NCBI GenBank assembly: GCA_963798455.1
Contig: CAWCTD010000003.1
Span: forward strand, 372,001-436,000
Source: CAWCTD01 sp963798455
GTDB taxonomy: Bacteria; Acidobacteriota; Terriglobia; Bryobacterales; Bryobacteraceae
DNA length: 64,000 nucleotides
Direction: 5' to 3'
Both the position numbers and the translations under genes were made by a program. Every line of letters starts with the position of its first letter. The stretch's first letter is position 1. The notes under the pieces are model-generated. The model was given only the letters and a program-made list of their open reading frames with translations, was not told where the DNA came from and made no database searches. Shown here piece after piece: positions 10,101 to 18,502 of this stretch.

Positions 10101-10560
10101 GGCGGCCAAGCTCCTGTCGCGATGGCAGGTTTCCGGTGTGACTGTGTTCCGGTCCGGAACTCCGCTGTCGGTAACGGATGGCACGGACATGGCGGGCGTG
10201 AGCGGTGGCAGCGCCCAAGTCTGGAATTGCGTGGGGTCCCCCGCGTATTCCGGTCCGACCGGTGTAGGTCTACCATGGTTCAACAAGGCTGCCTTCGCCC
10301 AGCCCGCGGCCGGTACGTGGGGAAACTGCGGATACAACATCCTGAGGGGACCATATTTCGACAACTGGGATCTGGCCCTTTTTAAGGGATTTCAACCGCT
10401 TGAGCGGGTCCGGGCGGAATTCCGTTTGGAAACCTTCAACTTCCCGAATCATCCGTTGCTGCAAAATCCGGGGACCAATCCGCGGTCCGGCAGCTTCGGA
10501 GTCATTACCCAGAAGGGCAACGAACGCAACGTCCAGTTAGGAATCAAGTTCATCTTCTGA
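7159..10560 (+). CDS. Oar-type TonB-dependent outer-membrane receptor with carboxypeptidase-regulatory domain
   Basis: A 1133-residue outer-membrane protein. Residues 1-30 are a signal peptide ending AYA-Q. Residues ~31-115 form a carboxypeptidase regulatory-like beta-sandwich (GQISGAVRDPSQALIAGA; GLYLFVNLPVGQYEVTAEA). Residues ~120-240 form the plug domain with the VTVDGVNFERMRGDYN and AEYGRAKDAQVRFVTKSGT blocks usual in acidobacterial Oar/SusC-like proteins. The rest is a long beta-barrel that ends in phenylalanine (LGIKFIF), as BamA substrates do. The role is energised uptake of a large substrate, here probably an oligosaccharide, judging from the Tat-exported sugar enzymes directly downstream. 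A strong hairpin terminator follows the stop. The ATG at 7159 has a good GGAAGGGG site. Confidence 0.9.
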   Translation: MSSRATQHSVAGRLLCVLFVLAFAFVAYAQLDRGQISGAVRDPSQALIAGATLTARNVQTNNTVSTKTESGGLYLFVNLPVGQYEVTAEATGFKKFIRSNITVDAARSTNVDIVLEVGSTTESVTVTATAAMLATDTAAQGGIVENRQMTDLAMNGRNPFYLAEIKPGVVGDQFNSFNPATMYTGLKINGGQGHSNAVTVDGVNFERMRGDYNSNTQLGVLNVDAIQEVQILTSTYPAEYGRAKDAQVRFVTKSGTRDFHGTLFEFFRNKALDANSWTRNTSTQAFQNAHPAPLSWNQPGFSLGGPFVIPKVFNTDRKKLFFFFSEEWMYWRATYTTTNTVPSLAMRRGDFSELLSSSNPFFNAVKTIKDPTNNSAPFPNNIIPANRQSPNGIGILNSYPAPTPGYQIGNLNVIQSEPDPVNQWKDTTHWDYYQGNNKITFAGTYYWYEEFTPFSGTYSSTNNVSGLDRFNRYWTRPNMTGTVSLTSTITPTLVNDVSYAAGTDIVHITVYPEEGVEKYDRRLYGINFPHVYPDKDKVMSYIIPSASMTGITGISGGSPGAVSSGPFHQLIDNFTWVAKNNHTFKFGAVIEHGRQHNGEQTGGEAGSFSFSDTGLPNTTGVALGNVVLGNYTSYSESGPHISTQLISWAFDAYAQDTWRVTPSLTLEMGVRYTKQQPWHAEWNDQTNFVPAYYDPAKAAQVDPVTGYITSGDAYNGLVKFGTGIPDKAQGRAMAAFLPDVQRMFHNLPLGYYNSSSNAFAPRLGIAYRMGKKTVFRGGAGIFHARDNMYGGTVGQNPDRLSYSNSYGSVDNPGGAIGLALQAPVGNSGFNLNQKYPTAFSTSVSIQRELPGTIVLDVSYVGKIGMNLGRSRALNQLALGTITRNPTIQPNAMRPYLGLAGLNQYATDGHSSYNALQITLERRFSNGLGFGLAYTWSKYIYNITTPWNANQFPRSLSSDDYPHNLTVNYIYELPILRNSTTLAAKLLSRWQVSGVTVFRSGTPLSVTDGTDMAGVSGGSAQVWNCVGSPAYSGPTGVGLPWFNKAAFAQPAAGTWGNCGYNILRGPYFDNWDLALFKGFQPLERVRAEFRLETFNFPNHPLLQNPGTNPRSGSFGVITQKGNERNVQLGIKFIF

Positions 10561-10571
10561 TTGGCTGCGAG

Positions 10572-10599
10572 GCACACTCCGGTCCCAACCGGAGTGTGC
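10572..10599 (+). terminator. Strong hairpin after the TonB receptor gene
   Basis: A perfect 12-bp stem (10572-10583 with 10588-10599) closes a four-base CCCA loop, starting 12 bases after the receptor stop. There is no U-tract, so it may be a Rho-assisted terminator or an mRNA-stabilising 3' hairpin. It would partly insulate the very highly expressed receptor from the following enzyme genes. Confidence 0.7.
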
Positions 10600-10645
10600 A
10601 CCGCAATAGCTGTCTAACAGGATGCTGAAACGAGGATAAAACGTC

Positions 10646-11989
10646 ATGCCAGAAGCCATTTCACGCAGAAACCTGCTTCAGTTCGCCGGAGCTGGGGCTT
10701 TATTAGGCAGTCGGGTGGCGCCAGCCCAGCGGGTGACGCCTTCGGCTGCAGTGCGCCAGCATATCGACGCGGATTGGTTCCGCAAGGCGCTGTCCGATGA
10801 AATCCAACACTGGTTCAAATCCGCGGAATTGCCCAGCGGCTTCGTGCAGCAGAGGATAGACCGTGAGTGGCGCGCCACGGGGGAGCAGATCGCCACGTTG
10901 ACCTCCCAGGGCCGCCACATGTTCATGCGGGCCAGAGGCTATGACCTGACCCGTGACGCGGCCTACCTTCAATCGGTAAGACGGATCGCTGATTTTACGC
11001 TGGCGAATTTTCGCGATACCCAGTACGGCGGTCTGTTTTTCAGCGTCTCCCCGGATGGCAAGGTGGCGGACGACCGAAAGGACAGCTACGGCACGGCATT
11101 CGCGATCTTCGGCTTTTCGCATGCGGCGCGGGTCACGCGGGACGAGAAGTATCGTAAGGCGGCTTTAGAGACCTGGGCCGACATGAAGAAGGGCCTCAGG
11201 GACAAAGCCGGCTTTTTCAAACCTGGGACGACACGGGATTTCAGCCAACCGCCAAGGCCAACCCGCGGTGGCCCAATGAGGAGAGAGGGCGCGGCGGCAA
11301 AGGCATTGCCGCAGCCGGCCTCCGGGACAAACACTCAGAACCCGATGATGCACCTGTTCGAAGCGCTGCTGGCGTTGCACGACGCCACGGGGTCCAAGGA
11401 GGTGTTCGCAGAGGCGGAAGCTCATGCAAACGCCATGTTCACCAAGCTGTTTCAGGAGAAGGGTGGTTATCTGCCGGAGTTTTATGACGCCGAATGGAAG
11501 CCGCTCCCCGAAAGCCAGCGGGGCCATCCAGACCTGGGGCATCAGTTTGAGTGGGCGTACTTGTGGAGCCTGGCGGTGGACAAAGGTTTTCCCCGGCGCG
11601 ACCTGCAACTATACGGGGAGCGGCTGCTCAGTTTCGGCATGAAGGCCGCCTATGATCCCGAGACCGGCGGCATCTTCTCCAACGGCGATTACGAGGGCAA
11701 CCCGGTGAAAGCGCCGAAGGGGTTATGGCAGCAGTGTGAATTTCTGCGTGCGTTAATGAACTGGGCGGCGCTTCACGGCCACAACGAGCTATGGGCGGCT
11801 TTCGATAAGTCGCTGGGGACGTTCAAAGAGCATTTCATGGATGCCCAGTATGGCGGCTGCTTCAGCACATACTACGACCCGAAGACGCCGCCCGAGGAGG
11901 CTAGGCTCTTCAAGAACGGGATCGATTGCTACCACGTCTGCGGCATGTACTCCGAAGCGTTGCGGCTGACGGGCGTCTTGACCTTATAG
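10646..11989 (+). CDS. Tat-exported AGE-family sugar 2-epimerase
   Basis: A 447-residue protein with a Tat leader (SRRNLLQFAGAGALLGS, residues 6-22). The remainder has the alpha/alpha-barrel of the N-acylglucosamine 2-epimerase/cellobiose 2-epimerase family. HPDLGHQFEWAYLW (294-307) carries the catalytic histidine (His299) in the family's GHQFEWAW-type motif; NPMMHLFEALLAL (232-244) and a late YHVCGMYSEALR block near the C-terminus hold the other conserved His/Glu residues. The reaction expected is reversible C2 epimerisation of a free hexose or of a disaccharide reducing end. The Tat leader implies action in the periplasm, unusual for this family. It is 85 bases after the receptor gene. Confidence 0.82.
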   Translation: MPEAISRRNLLQFAGAGALLGSRVAPAQRVTPSAAVRQHIDADWFRKALSDEIQHWFKSAELPSGFVQQRIDREWRATGEQIATLTSQGRHMFMRARGYDLTRDAAYLQSVRRIADFTLANFRDTQYGGLFFSVSPDGKVADDRKDSYGTAFAIFGFSHAARVTRDEKYRKAALETWADMKKGLRDKAGFFKPGTTRDFSQPPRPTRGGPMRREGAAAKALPQPASGTNTQNPMMHLFEALLALHDATGSKEVFAEAEAHANAMFTKLFQEKGGYLPEFYDAEWKPLPESQRGHPDLGHQFEWAYLWSLAVDKGFPRRDLQLYGERLLSFGMKAAYDPETGGIFSNGDYEGNPVKAPKGLWQQCEFLRALMNWAALHGHNELWAAFDKSLGTFKEHFMDAQYGGCFSTYYDPKTPPEEARLFKNGIDCYHVCGMYSEALRLTGVLTL

Positions 11990-12029
11990 CCTTCGGCGCT
12001 TGGCTTGAGACTGAATAGAGTAGAACAAT

Positions 12030-13169
12030 ATGCATGAATACTGGCTTCGCAGAGACGTATTCCGCCTTGCTGGAGCAGGGCTTCTGCTGCGTGGTGGAGC
12101 TGCGGTAGCTCAGCAGCAGGCGACTTCAGGTGCACCCCGTCCCCGGGTGGTCGGGCATCCGGAAACATTCCCCGAACTTACACGCCGCTCTACCGTGTCG
12201 ATCATCCAAGGCGAGGACCGCCGCAAGAACGCCTATGCTGCGCTGATGGCCATCGACAAAGAGCTTCAGCCGAGACTGAAACAGAAGAAGTACGCCGTCA
12301 TCAAACCCAACGACGTCAACACCGTGAACCAGCTTGCCGCGACTCATGCTGACGCTCTTCGCGGGATCCTGGACTACCTGTCCGAGCGCTTTAAGGGACC
12401 AGTTGTGGTGGCTGAATCGTCGGCCGGCGAAACCTGGGAGGCATACGAGAACTTTAAGTACACCCGCCTGCCCTCCGAGTACTCCAAGCAGAGTTTGAAG
12501 TTGATCGACCTGAATGAGGAAGCCAAGTTCGAGAGGATCGCGCTACTCGACGCCGACCTCCACATTGTGCCCATTCGCCTGGCGGCGAGGCTGCTCGATC
12601 CCGAAGCGTTCGTTATCTGCTCCTGCATGCTCAAGACGCACAACACCGTGATCGCCAGCATGTCGCTGAAGAACATGATCCTGGGGGCCCCACTGCACCA
12701 GGCTCCCAAGGAGACGCCGAGATGGAATGAAAAGCGCAAGTTCCACGTGGGCCTTCGCCAGACGCACTACAACATGCTTCTGACGGCTCAGAGAATGCAG
12801 CCGCACTGGGGGGCGACCTTGATCGATGGCTTTGAGGGGATGGAAGGGAACGGCCCCAACGCCGGTACGCCGGTGCCTTCCAGAATCGCCATAGCATCCG
12901 CGGATTACATTGCGGCGGACCGAGTGGGCGCGGAAGCTATGGGCATGGACCCAGAGTATCTCGGCTACCTGAAATACTGCGGCCAACTTGGGGTGGGCCA
13001 GTACGACCTCTCGAAGATCGACGTGGTAGGCGCGCCCATCGCGTCGGTCCGAAAACCTTACCGTATGCACTCGGACATTGAACGCGAGCTGATGTGGCAG
13101 GGGCCCATGAAGGAACTGCCGTTCAACCTGGGGTGGACGACCCCCTTATACGAAGACCGCTTCGCTTGA
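12030..13169 (+). CDS. Exported DUF362-family protein
   Basis: A 379-residue protein with a Tat-like leader (LRRDVFRLAGAGLLLRGG, cleavage after AVA). The body matches the DUF362 family: KYAVIKPNDVNTVN, GPVVVAESSAGETW, CSCMLKTHNTVIASMSLKNM (a typical 'K.H....T...KN' block), and the closing YDLSKIDVVGAPI. Cytosolic relatives are often fused to 4Fe-4S ferredoxin modules; here no CxxCxxC cluster is visible, so this is the stand-alone exported form frequent in Acidobacteria and Planctomycetes. The catalytic role is unknown. It lies in the same direction between the epimerase and the dehydratase-like array, 40 bases after the first. Confidence 0.75.
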   Translation: MHEYWLRRDVFRLAGAGLLLRGGAAVAQQQATSGAPRPRVVGHPETFPELTRRSTVSIIQGEDRRKNAYAALMAIDKELQPRLKQKKYAVIKPNDVNTVNQLAATHADALRGILDYLSERFKGPVVVAESSAGETWEAYENFKYTRLPSEYSKQSLKLIDLNEEAKFERIALLDADLHIVPIRLAARLLDPEAFVICSCMLKTHNTVIASMSLKNMILGAPLHQAPKETPRWNEKRKFHVGLRQTHYNMLLTAQRMQPHWGATLIDGFEGMEGNGPNAGTPVPSRIAIASADYIAADRVGAEAMGMDPEYLGYLKYCGQLGVGQYDLSKIDVVGAPIASVRKPYRMHSDIERELMWQGPMKELPFNLGWTTPLYEDRFA

Positions 13170-13291
13170 ACACTCTCAGGTTGGTGAGGCCTTTGCGCCG
13201 CCGACGCACTTCAGGTGTGGTGGTAGGTGCTGCTGCGAAATCTGGGGCTTGATCTGCGTCCTGCCCCGTTGGTGCTATGGAGGAAAGACCT

Positions 13292-14445
13292 ATGAACCAT
13301 CAAGTGTCACGAAGGAATCTGATGCAAGTCGCTGGCGCGACGGCATTCGCGCCATCTTTTGCAGCCGCCGCTGCAACGCCAAAGTGGCCGATTGTCGAAG
13401 GGCCCAATACGCCCAAGATCTGCTTGGGGGGTGGGGGCGACGAAGCCGCCCTGCGGCGGGTCAAGCAACTTGGCGTGGACTATGTAGTCGGAGGAGGTCT
13501 TGCCCAGCGTGCAGCAGGGGGCCAGGGCCAGCGCGGAGCGGGGGGCAGCGTGGATCTCTTCCCTGGAGAGAGGCAGACATCCGCGCTAGTATGGACCGGT
13601 GCAAGGCCGTCGGTCTGACCTTATACAACATGATGATCGGCGGCTTCAACAACACCATCTACGGACGGCCCGGCCGCGACGAGGAGATTGACAAGGTCAG
13701 GCAGTCGGTTCAGGCGGCCGGCAGGGCGGGCCTCCCGGTGATCGAGTACAACTTTTACGCGCACCGGGCCATGGAGGGCTATTTTGAGGAGACTGGAAGA
13801 GCCGGCATAGGGCACACCGGATTCGACTACGAGAAGATGAAGGGCCTGCCGCCGCTGCCGGAGGAGGGCGCCCACAACCTCGATGAGATGTGGAATGACA
13901 TCACCTACTTCTTGAAAGCCGTGATCCCGGTGGCCGAGAAGGCGGGTGTCCGGCTGGCCCTGCACCCCAACGATCCGCCGGCGCCCATCAGCCGCGGGTC
14001 CCAGCAAATCATGGGGACCGTGGCAGGCTGGAAGAAACTCATCTCGATTGTGGACAGCCCTTCGAACGGGATCACCTTCGACTGCGGAGTGACGAGGGAG
14101 ATGGGCGAGGACCCGGTCGAAGTCTGCCGCTACTTTGCCAGCCGGGACCGCATCAACCACATGCACTTCCGCAACGTGCGCGTGGTCAAGCCCTATGAGC
14201 GGTACACCGAGGTGTCGATCGACGAGGGCCAGGTGGACATGTTCGCCGTCATGAAGGAGGTGGTACGGAACAAGTACTCTCGCACGATCTATCCCGAGCA
14301 TCCGCGCGCGCTGGACTATGACCGCGAGTACGCCAAGCTGAGCGGCAGACCTATCGGCGGCTATCCCGGCGGCGGCGGGTACGCGGGCACCGTGTTCACG
14401 GTTGCCTACACTCGGGCCATGCTGCAGGCAGCTTTGGAGTCATAA
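13292..14445 (+). pseudogene. Mannonate-dehydratase-like TIM-barrel protein, copy 1, frameshifted
   Basis: The start is the ATG at 13292, eight bases after GGAGG, opening with a Tat leader (SRRNLMQVAGATAFAP). The frame runs to VKQLGVDYVVGGG and into a Gly-rich loop, then the homologous sequence continues one frame over from SLPWREADIRAS to the stop at 14445. A run of six G at 13540-13545 is the likely site: one extra G restores a single frame of 384 residues. The downstream part has the UxuA-type metal-site blocks LALHPNDPPAPISRG, FDCGVTREMG and INHMHFRNVR. It is near-identical in long stretches to copy 2. It is either a recent pseudogene or a homopolymer consensus error; the latter seems likelier since everything else is conserved. 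Confidence 0.75.
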
Positions 14446-14463
14446 GCGAACAGGGCCAAGGAA

Positions 14464-14589
14464 ATGTTTGGCCGCCGCGGACTCATCGCGGCGTCGTCAG
14501 CCGCAGGTGGGATCACCGTTGCTATCGCCTGCGAGACTTCCCGGCCACCCCGGAAACCGGTGGAGAGCGAAGAACGAATCAAGGTCTAA
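14464..14589 (+). CDS. Possible 41-residue leader-like small protein
   Basis: A short frame between copies 1 and 2 of the dehydratase-like genes starts MFGRRGLIAASSAAGG, then a short hydrophobic stretch ending TVAIAC, then a charged tail. This looks like a Tat or lipoprotein signal with Cys at residue 24 and little mature protein. An AAGGA lies very close to the ATG, so translation is uncertain. It could be a genuine mini-lipoprotein or the relic of a deleted exported protein. Confidence 0.3.
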   Translation: MFGRRGLIAASSAAGGITVAIACETSRPPRKPVESEERIKV

Positions 14590-14602
14590 GGAGGACCTTT
14601 TT

Positions 14603-15796
14603 ATGAGTTTCAGAATATCTCGACGGGGTCTGATGCGGTGCGCTGGCGCATCGGCACTGGTGCCTTCCATCAACCTGGCGGCTGCCACTGCGAAGCAGTG
14701 GCCGGTTGTCGAGGGTCCGGACACGCCGAAGCTCTGCTTGGGCAGCGGGGATGGCGGCGGGCCGGTGCCGGCGGGAGGTCAGCAGGGCAGGAGCGGCCGC
14801 GGAAGCGGAATGGGTGAAGCTTATCAGAGTGCCAGCCTCCAGCGCATCAAGCAACTCGGCGTGAACTACATCATAGGCGGCGGAGGAGGGGGCGTCCCCT
14901 GGCAGGAAGCGAACATACGTGCCAGCATCGACCGCGCCAAAAAGGCTGGCCTGACGCTGTACAACACAATGATCGGCATTCCCGCCAACGTCATCTACGG
15001 CAGACAGGGGCGGGACGCGGACATCGAAAACCTCATCCAATCGGTCCAGGCGGCGGGCAAGGCCGGGCTGCCGGTGATCGAGTACAACTTCTACGCCCAT
15101 CGCGCCATGGAAGGCTATTTCGAGGAGACCGGACGGGCCGGGGCCGGGTATACGGGCTTCGACTATGAACGCCCGTACAACGAGAACGGCAAAGAGATCC
15201 CCTTCAAGGATCTGCCGCCCCGCCCGAACGAGGGCGCCCACAACCTGGATGAGATGTGGAGCAACATCACCTACTTCTTGAAAGCGGTAATTCCGGTGGC
15301 CGACAAGGCGGGTGTCCGGCTGGCCCTGCATCCCAACGATCCCCCGGCCCCTATCAGCCGCGGCTCCCAGCAGATCATGGGGTCGGTCGCGGGGTGGAAG
15401 AAACTCATCTCGATCGTGAACAGCCCCGCGAATGGGATTACGTTCGACTGTGGAGTGACCAGGGAGATGGGCGAGGACCCGGTGCAGGTCTGCCGCTACT
15501 TTGCCAGCCGGGACCGCATCAATCACATGCACTTCCGCAACGTGCGCGTGGTCAAACCATACGAAAGGTACACCGAAGTTTTCGTAGATGAAGGCCAGGT
15601 GGACATGTTCGGTGTGATGAAGGAACTGGTGCGGAACAAGTACACGCGGACGATCTACCCTGAACATCCGCGGGCGTTGGACTACGACCGTGACAGGGGC
15701 CCCATCGGAGGCTACCCGGGCGGCGGTGGGTACGGCGGTTTCGTGTTCAACGTGGCGTACGCCAGAGCCATGCTGCAGGCAGCCCTGGAATCGTGA
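14603..15796 (+). CDS. Tat-exported mannonate-dehydratase-like protein, copy 2
   Basis: A 397-residue protein from the ATG at 14603, set by AAGGAGG eight bases upstream; an upstream extension in frame is not homologous. Residues 5-22 form a Tat leader (SRRGLMRCAGASALVPS). After a Gly-rich insert (~45-75) comes a xylose-isomerase-like TIM barrel of the UxuA superfamily: EYNFYAHRAMEGYFEETGRA, VRLALHPNDPPAPISRG, ITFDCGVTREMGEDP, INHMHFRNVRVVKPY and IYPEHPRALDYDR. The His, Asp and Cys/His residues correspond to the metal site of mannonate dehydratase (D-mannonate to 2-keto-3-deoxygluconate). The exported location and divergence leave the true substrate open; another aldonate or a sugar is possible. 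Confidence 0.8.
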   Translation: MSFRISRRGLMRCAGASALVPSINLAAATAKQWPVVEGPDTPKLCLGSGDGGGPVPAGGQQGRSGRGSGMGEAYQSASLQRIKQLGVNYIIGGGGGGVPWQEANIRASIDRAKKAGLTLYNTMIGIPANVIYGRQGRDADIENLIQSVQAAGKAGLPVIEYNFYAHRAMEGYFEETGRAGAGYTGFDYERPYNENGKEIPFKDLPPRPNEGAHNLDEMWSNITYFLKAVIPVADKAGVRLALHPNDPPAPISRGSQQIMGSVAGWKKLISIVNSPANGITFDCGVTREMGEDPVQVCRYFASRDRINHMHFRNVRVVKPYERYTEVFVDEGQVDMFGVMKELVRNKYTRTIYPEHPRALDYDRDRGPIGGYPGGGGYGGFVFNVAYARAMLQAALES

Positions 15797-15910
15797 GGTT
15801 GGCTTGACACGGTATTGTGGACGTTTCCGTTTCCACCCAACCATGGGCACAGGTGCCAAGACAGGTTTCGTCGAGGTCGCAGTGGCAACAGAAAAGGAGG
15901 AAGTCTGAAC

Positions 15911-17023
15911 ATGGATTCCAGTATTTCGCGCCGCCAGGCGATCCAACTCGCAGGTGCAACAGCCCTGTCAACTTCGATGACTTCCGCGGCGGATGTCCCC
16001 GGGCCTCGTGTCGAGGTGAAAAACACGCCCAAGATCTGCCTCGAACTGGGGACAAACAGCCTCTCGGCGGGCGGCATTGACGAGGCAGGCGCACGCCGGG
16101 TGAAGCAACTAGGCGTCGATTATGTGTTCACCAGCGGGCCGAGGACGCTTCCCTGGGAGGAAGGCCAGCTCCGCGACATGATGGGCCGCGTCAAGGCCGG
16201 CAGTCTCATCTTGGCCGAACTGATGATCGGCGGATTCCAGAACGCTGTCTATGGCAGACCTGGCCGCGATGAAGAGATCGAGAAGGTCATGCAGTCCATA
16301 CGCGTGGCCGGACGGGTTGGGATTCCAGTAGTGGAGTACAACTGGTATGCGCACCGGGCCTCGGAGGGCTACTATGAGGAGACCGGAAGGGCCGGTTCTG
16401 GCTATACCGCCTTTGATTACGACCGCATGAAGGACCTGCCGCCGCTTCCGGAACAGGGTGCCCACAGCTTGGATGAGATGTGGGCCAACATCACGTATTT
16501 TCTGAAGGCGGTGGTCCCGGTGGCCGAGCAATCCGGCGTGCGTCTGGCGCTGCACCCCAACGACCCGCCGGCTCCTCTCAGCCGCGGGTCGGGCCAGCTC
16601 ATGGGCTCCGTCGAAGGATGGAAGCACCTGGTTGACATCGTAAAGAGCCCGTCAAACGGGATCACGTACGATTGCGGCGTGACACGGGAGATGGGGCAGG
16701 ATCCGGTGGAAGTGTGCCGTTACTTCGGATCGAGAGACCGCATTAACCACGTCCACTACCGAAACGTTCGCGTGCGGAAGCCGTATGAGAAATACTCCGA
16801 AGTGTTTATCGATGAAGGGGATAACAACATGTTCCTGGTCATGAAGGAACTGGTGAGACAGAAATACCCGCGCCTGATCTACCCCGAGCATCCGCGCGCC
16901 ATCGATTACGACCGCGAACGACCCAACTTCCACGCGCAATACCCGGGCGGCGGAGGCTACGCCGCTTTCGCTTTCAACGTAGGTTATGCCAGGGCAATGC
17001 TGCAGGCGGCCCTGTCGTCATGA
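15911..17023 (+). CDS. Tat-exported mannonate-dehydratase-like protein, copy 3
   Basis: A 370-residue paralogue of the two genes before it, starting at 15911 behind AGGAGG. The leader is SRRQAIQLAGATALSTS. It lacks the long Gly-rich insert of copy 2 and is the most diverged of the three (for example NWYAHRASEGYYEETGRAGS, VHYRNVRVRKPYEKY), but it keeps HPNDPPAPLSRG, the YDCGVTREMGQDP Cys block and YPEHPRAIDYDR. All three end in the same GGGGY..F.VAYARAMLQAAL tail. Divergence of one copy within a tandem array suggests different substrates, or different stages in processing a mixed uronate/aldonate pool. No terminator is evident after the stop. Confidence 0.8.
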   Translation: MDSSISRRQAIQLAGATALSTSMTSAADVPGPRVEVKNTPKICLELGTNSLSAGGIDEAGARRVKQLGVDYVFTSGPRTLPWEEGQLRDMMGRVKAGSLILAELMIGGFQNAVYGRPGRDEEIEKVMQSIRVAGRVGIPVVEYNWYAHRASEGYYEETGRAGSGYTAFDYDRMKDLPPLPEQGAHSLDEMWANITYFLKAVVPVAEQSGVRLALHPNDPPAPLSRGSGQLMGSVEGWKHLVDIVKSPSNGITYDCGVTREMGQDPVEVCRYFGSRDRINHVHYRNVRVRKPYEKYSEVFIDEGDNNMFLVMKELVRQKYPRLIYPEHPRAIDYDRERPNFHAQYPGGGGYAAFAFNVGYARAMLQAALSS

Positions 17024-17064
17024 TTTGGACTGTGGCGGATTATTTGTTGGTGGCAAGAGAATCC

Positions 17065-17242
17065 TTGAAGAAGCTTGCGGGCCGGCGCGTTCCTCAAGGG
17101 GGCAGCGGTGTCCCTGGGAGCGACGTTCTGGGCCGATGAGACCCTGGACGCCGCGCTTCAAAACACACGCACCGCATCCAAGCCATCGGATCTGAAGATC
17201 ACGGATCTGCGCATGAGGGAAACAGCACTCCAGCAAGCCTAA
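17065..17242 (+). pseudogene. Relic of the Tat leader of an enolase-superfamily (mandelate racemase-like) enzyme
   Basis: Starting from a TTG at 17065, the sequence reads LKKLAGRR, then after a one-base shift FLKGAAVSLGATFWADE, and ends PSDLKITDLRM plus ten residues to a stop at 17242. A twin-arginine leader followed by a 'LKITD.R' strand is how exported mandelate racemase/muconate-lactonizing proteins begin in Solibacter-like genomes. The catalytic barrel is absent. This is therefore the stump of a fourth sugar-acid dehydratase gene, lost at the border of the recombination-rich segment that follows. Confidence 0.45.
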
Positions 17243-17566
17243 TTCGGATTGAGGGCCGATCCTTTCGTGTTCAGAGGCGTGAGGGACGAGGACATCGTGG
17301 TCCCAAGTCAAAGATGGAGAGCAGAGGCCCGTCGTCCCAGAACGCCAACGTTTTGACTGGCCATTGAATGAGCCTGGGATCCGGAATGGGTTTGGGAGGA
17401 CGGTTGTCTCTGGCAGCGTTGCCACACGAGCCACAGGCGCAATGGGCCACATCCCCAGGCTGAACGCGAGGAGTTCGAGTCCTCTCCGACGCGTGGAACA
17501 TCATCCAAAACCGGTTCAGGGAGTTTTTGGCATAGTTTCCGGCAACGGCCTGAGGTTTGGGGCGTT
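17243..17566. other. Gene-free stretch next to the serine recombinase
   Basis: No coding frame is convincing here. At about 17468-17490 the sequence GAGGAGTTCGAGTCCTC resembles the T-arm of a tRNA, but no matching acceptor or anticodon arms are seen upstream. It could be a decayed tRNA 3' end that served as an integration target. Otherwise I see nothing. Confidence 0.3.
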
Positions 17567-18193
17567 CTATTCCTGGAGGCTCGCCAGCCAGGCGCGTCTG
17601 ACCGATGCGACGCTAGTGTGGAGGATAAGGGCGATCTGGCCCCAGCTCTTCCCTTCTGCCCGCAGTCGCGCGACAGCAGACCGGTCGAAGACCGCTTTGG
17701 GCCTCCCTATGGGCCTGCCGGATTCCGTCCCATGCCTTCGGGCGTACTCGAGCCCGGCAATGACTCGGTCCTTGATCAGTGATCGTTCCAGCTCTGCCAA
17801 GGCCGCAATGAAAGTGAACATGGCCTTCCCCATGGGCGTGGACGAGTCCAGCGTTTCCTGATGCGAGATGAAATCGATGCCCAGGCTGCGGAACTCCTCC
17901 GACGCTAGAATCAACTGCCTGACGCTACGGGCGAACCGGTCAAAGCGCCAGACGATCACCACGTCGAACGCGCCGCGTCGCGCATCCCCCATCAGCGCGT
18001 CAAGACCAGGACGGCTGTCTGCAGCCCCGCTAGCACGGTCCGAGTACACGTGATGGACAGCCCAACCTCGCTGGGCGACGAGGTCCCGGAGTGGCTGCTC
18101 CTGCACTTCGGGATTCTGATCGAAAACAACGGCGTCACCCTGCCGAGATTTGTTGGCTGTGGAGACGCGAACGTACACCGCGGCCCTTTTCAT
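17567..18193 (-). CDS. Small serine recombinase (resolvase/invertase family)
   Basis: A 208-residue recombinase that looks intact. The N-terminal catalytic domain opens AAVYVRVST, with the nucleophile serine at residue 11 in the YVRVS motif; it continues with SDRASGAADSRPGLDALM (51-68), VIVWRFDRFARS (79-90) holding the catalytic arginines, and the ALAELERSLIKDRVIAGL E-helix (132-149). Residues ~165-208 give a C-terminal helix-turn-helix (RPIGRPKAVFDRSAVARL...SWGQIALIL.TS..SVRRA), as in Tn3/Hin-type enzymes. It should cut and rejoin DNA at short dyads; GACAA/TTGTC elements lie just upstream. It marks an old mobile or invertible element; no transposase partner remains intact beside it. Confidence 0.88.
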   Translation of the reverse strand: MKRAAVYVRVSTANKSRQGDAVVFDQNPEVQEQPLRDLVAQRGWAVHHVYSDRASGAADSRPGLDALMGDARRGAFDVVIVWRFDRFARSVRQLILASEEFRSLGIDFISHQETLDSSTPMGKAMFTFIAALAELERSLIKDRVIAGLEYARRHGTESGRPIGRPKAVFDRSAVARLRAEGKSWGQIALILHTSVASVRRAWLASLQE

Positions 18194-18502
18194 GGCCGTC
18201 CCCGTCGCTTCGTGCGGCTGCAGCCAGGACCTGCCGTCGCAATCCGTGTGGGCGCGGCCGCTCGCCTACTGCACTGCGAACGCGCTCGGTTCGGCCCGAG
18301 AGTTGACAACACATTCAAAGACAAGGACTTATACTGCAACATTGTCTACCTCAAATCGAGTCTGGGGTCGAGGTAGACGTCAGTCAGCGGGATAGAAAGA
18401 AGTGTCGAATGCTGTGGGTAGCCGTCCCTGGCCACCACATTCTAAAGCACTTAGCAGAAGCCAAAAACGGCCAAAATCACCTCGGGGAGCAATAAGGGAA
18501 CA
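18194..18502. promoter_or_regulatory. Upstream region of the recombinase with GACAA/TTGTC dyads
   Basis: Between the recombinase start and the integrase relic I find GACAA at 18305-18309 and at 18320-18324, and the inverted form TTGTC at 18342-18346. Serine recombinase sites (res, hix) are typically short inverted repeats beside the recombinase gene, so this could be its crossover or operator region. A possible minus-strand -10 (TATAAG) overlaps it. No other gene is visible. Confidence 0.3.

Noticed and set aside
17440..17500. A tRNA gene at the T-arm-like sequence
   Set aside because: Only the T-arm-like word is present; no acceptor stem, D-arm or convincing anticodon arm can be formed with the upstream bases.
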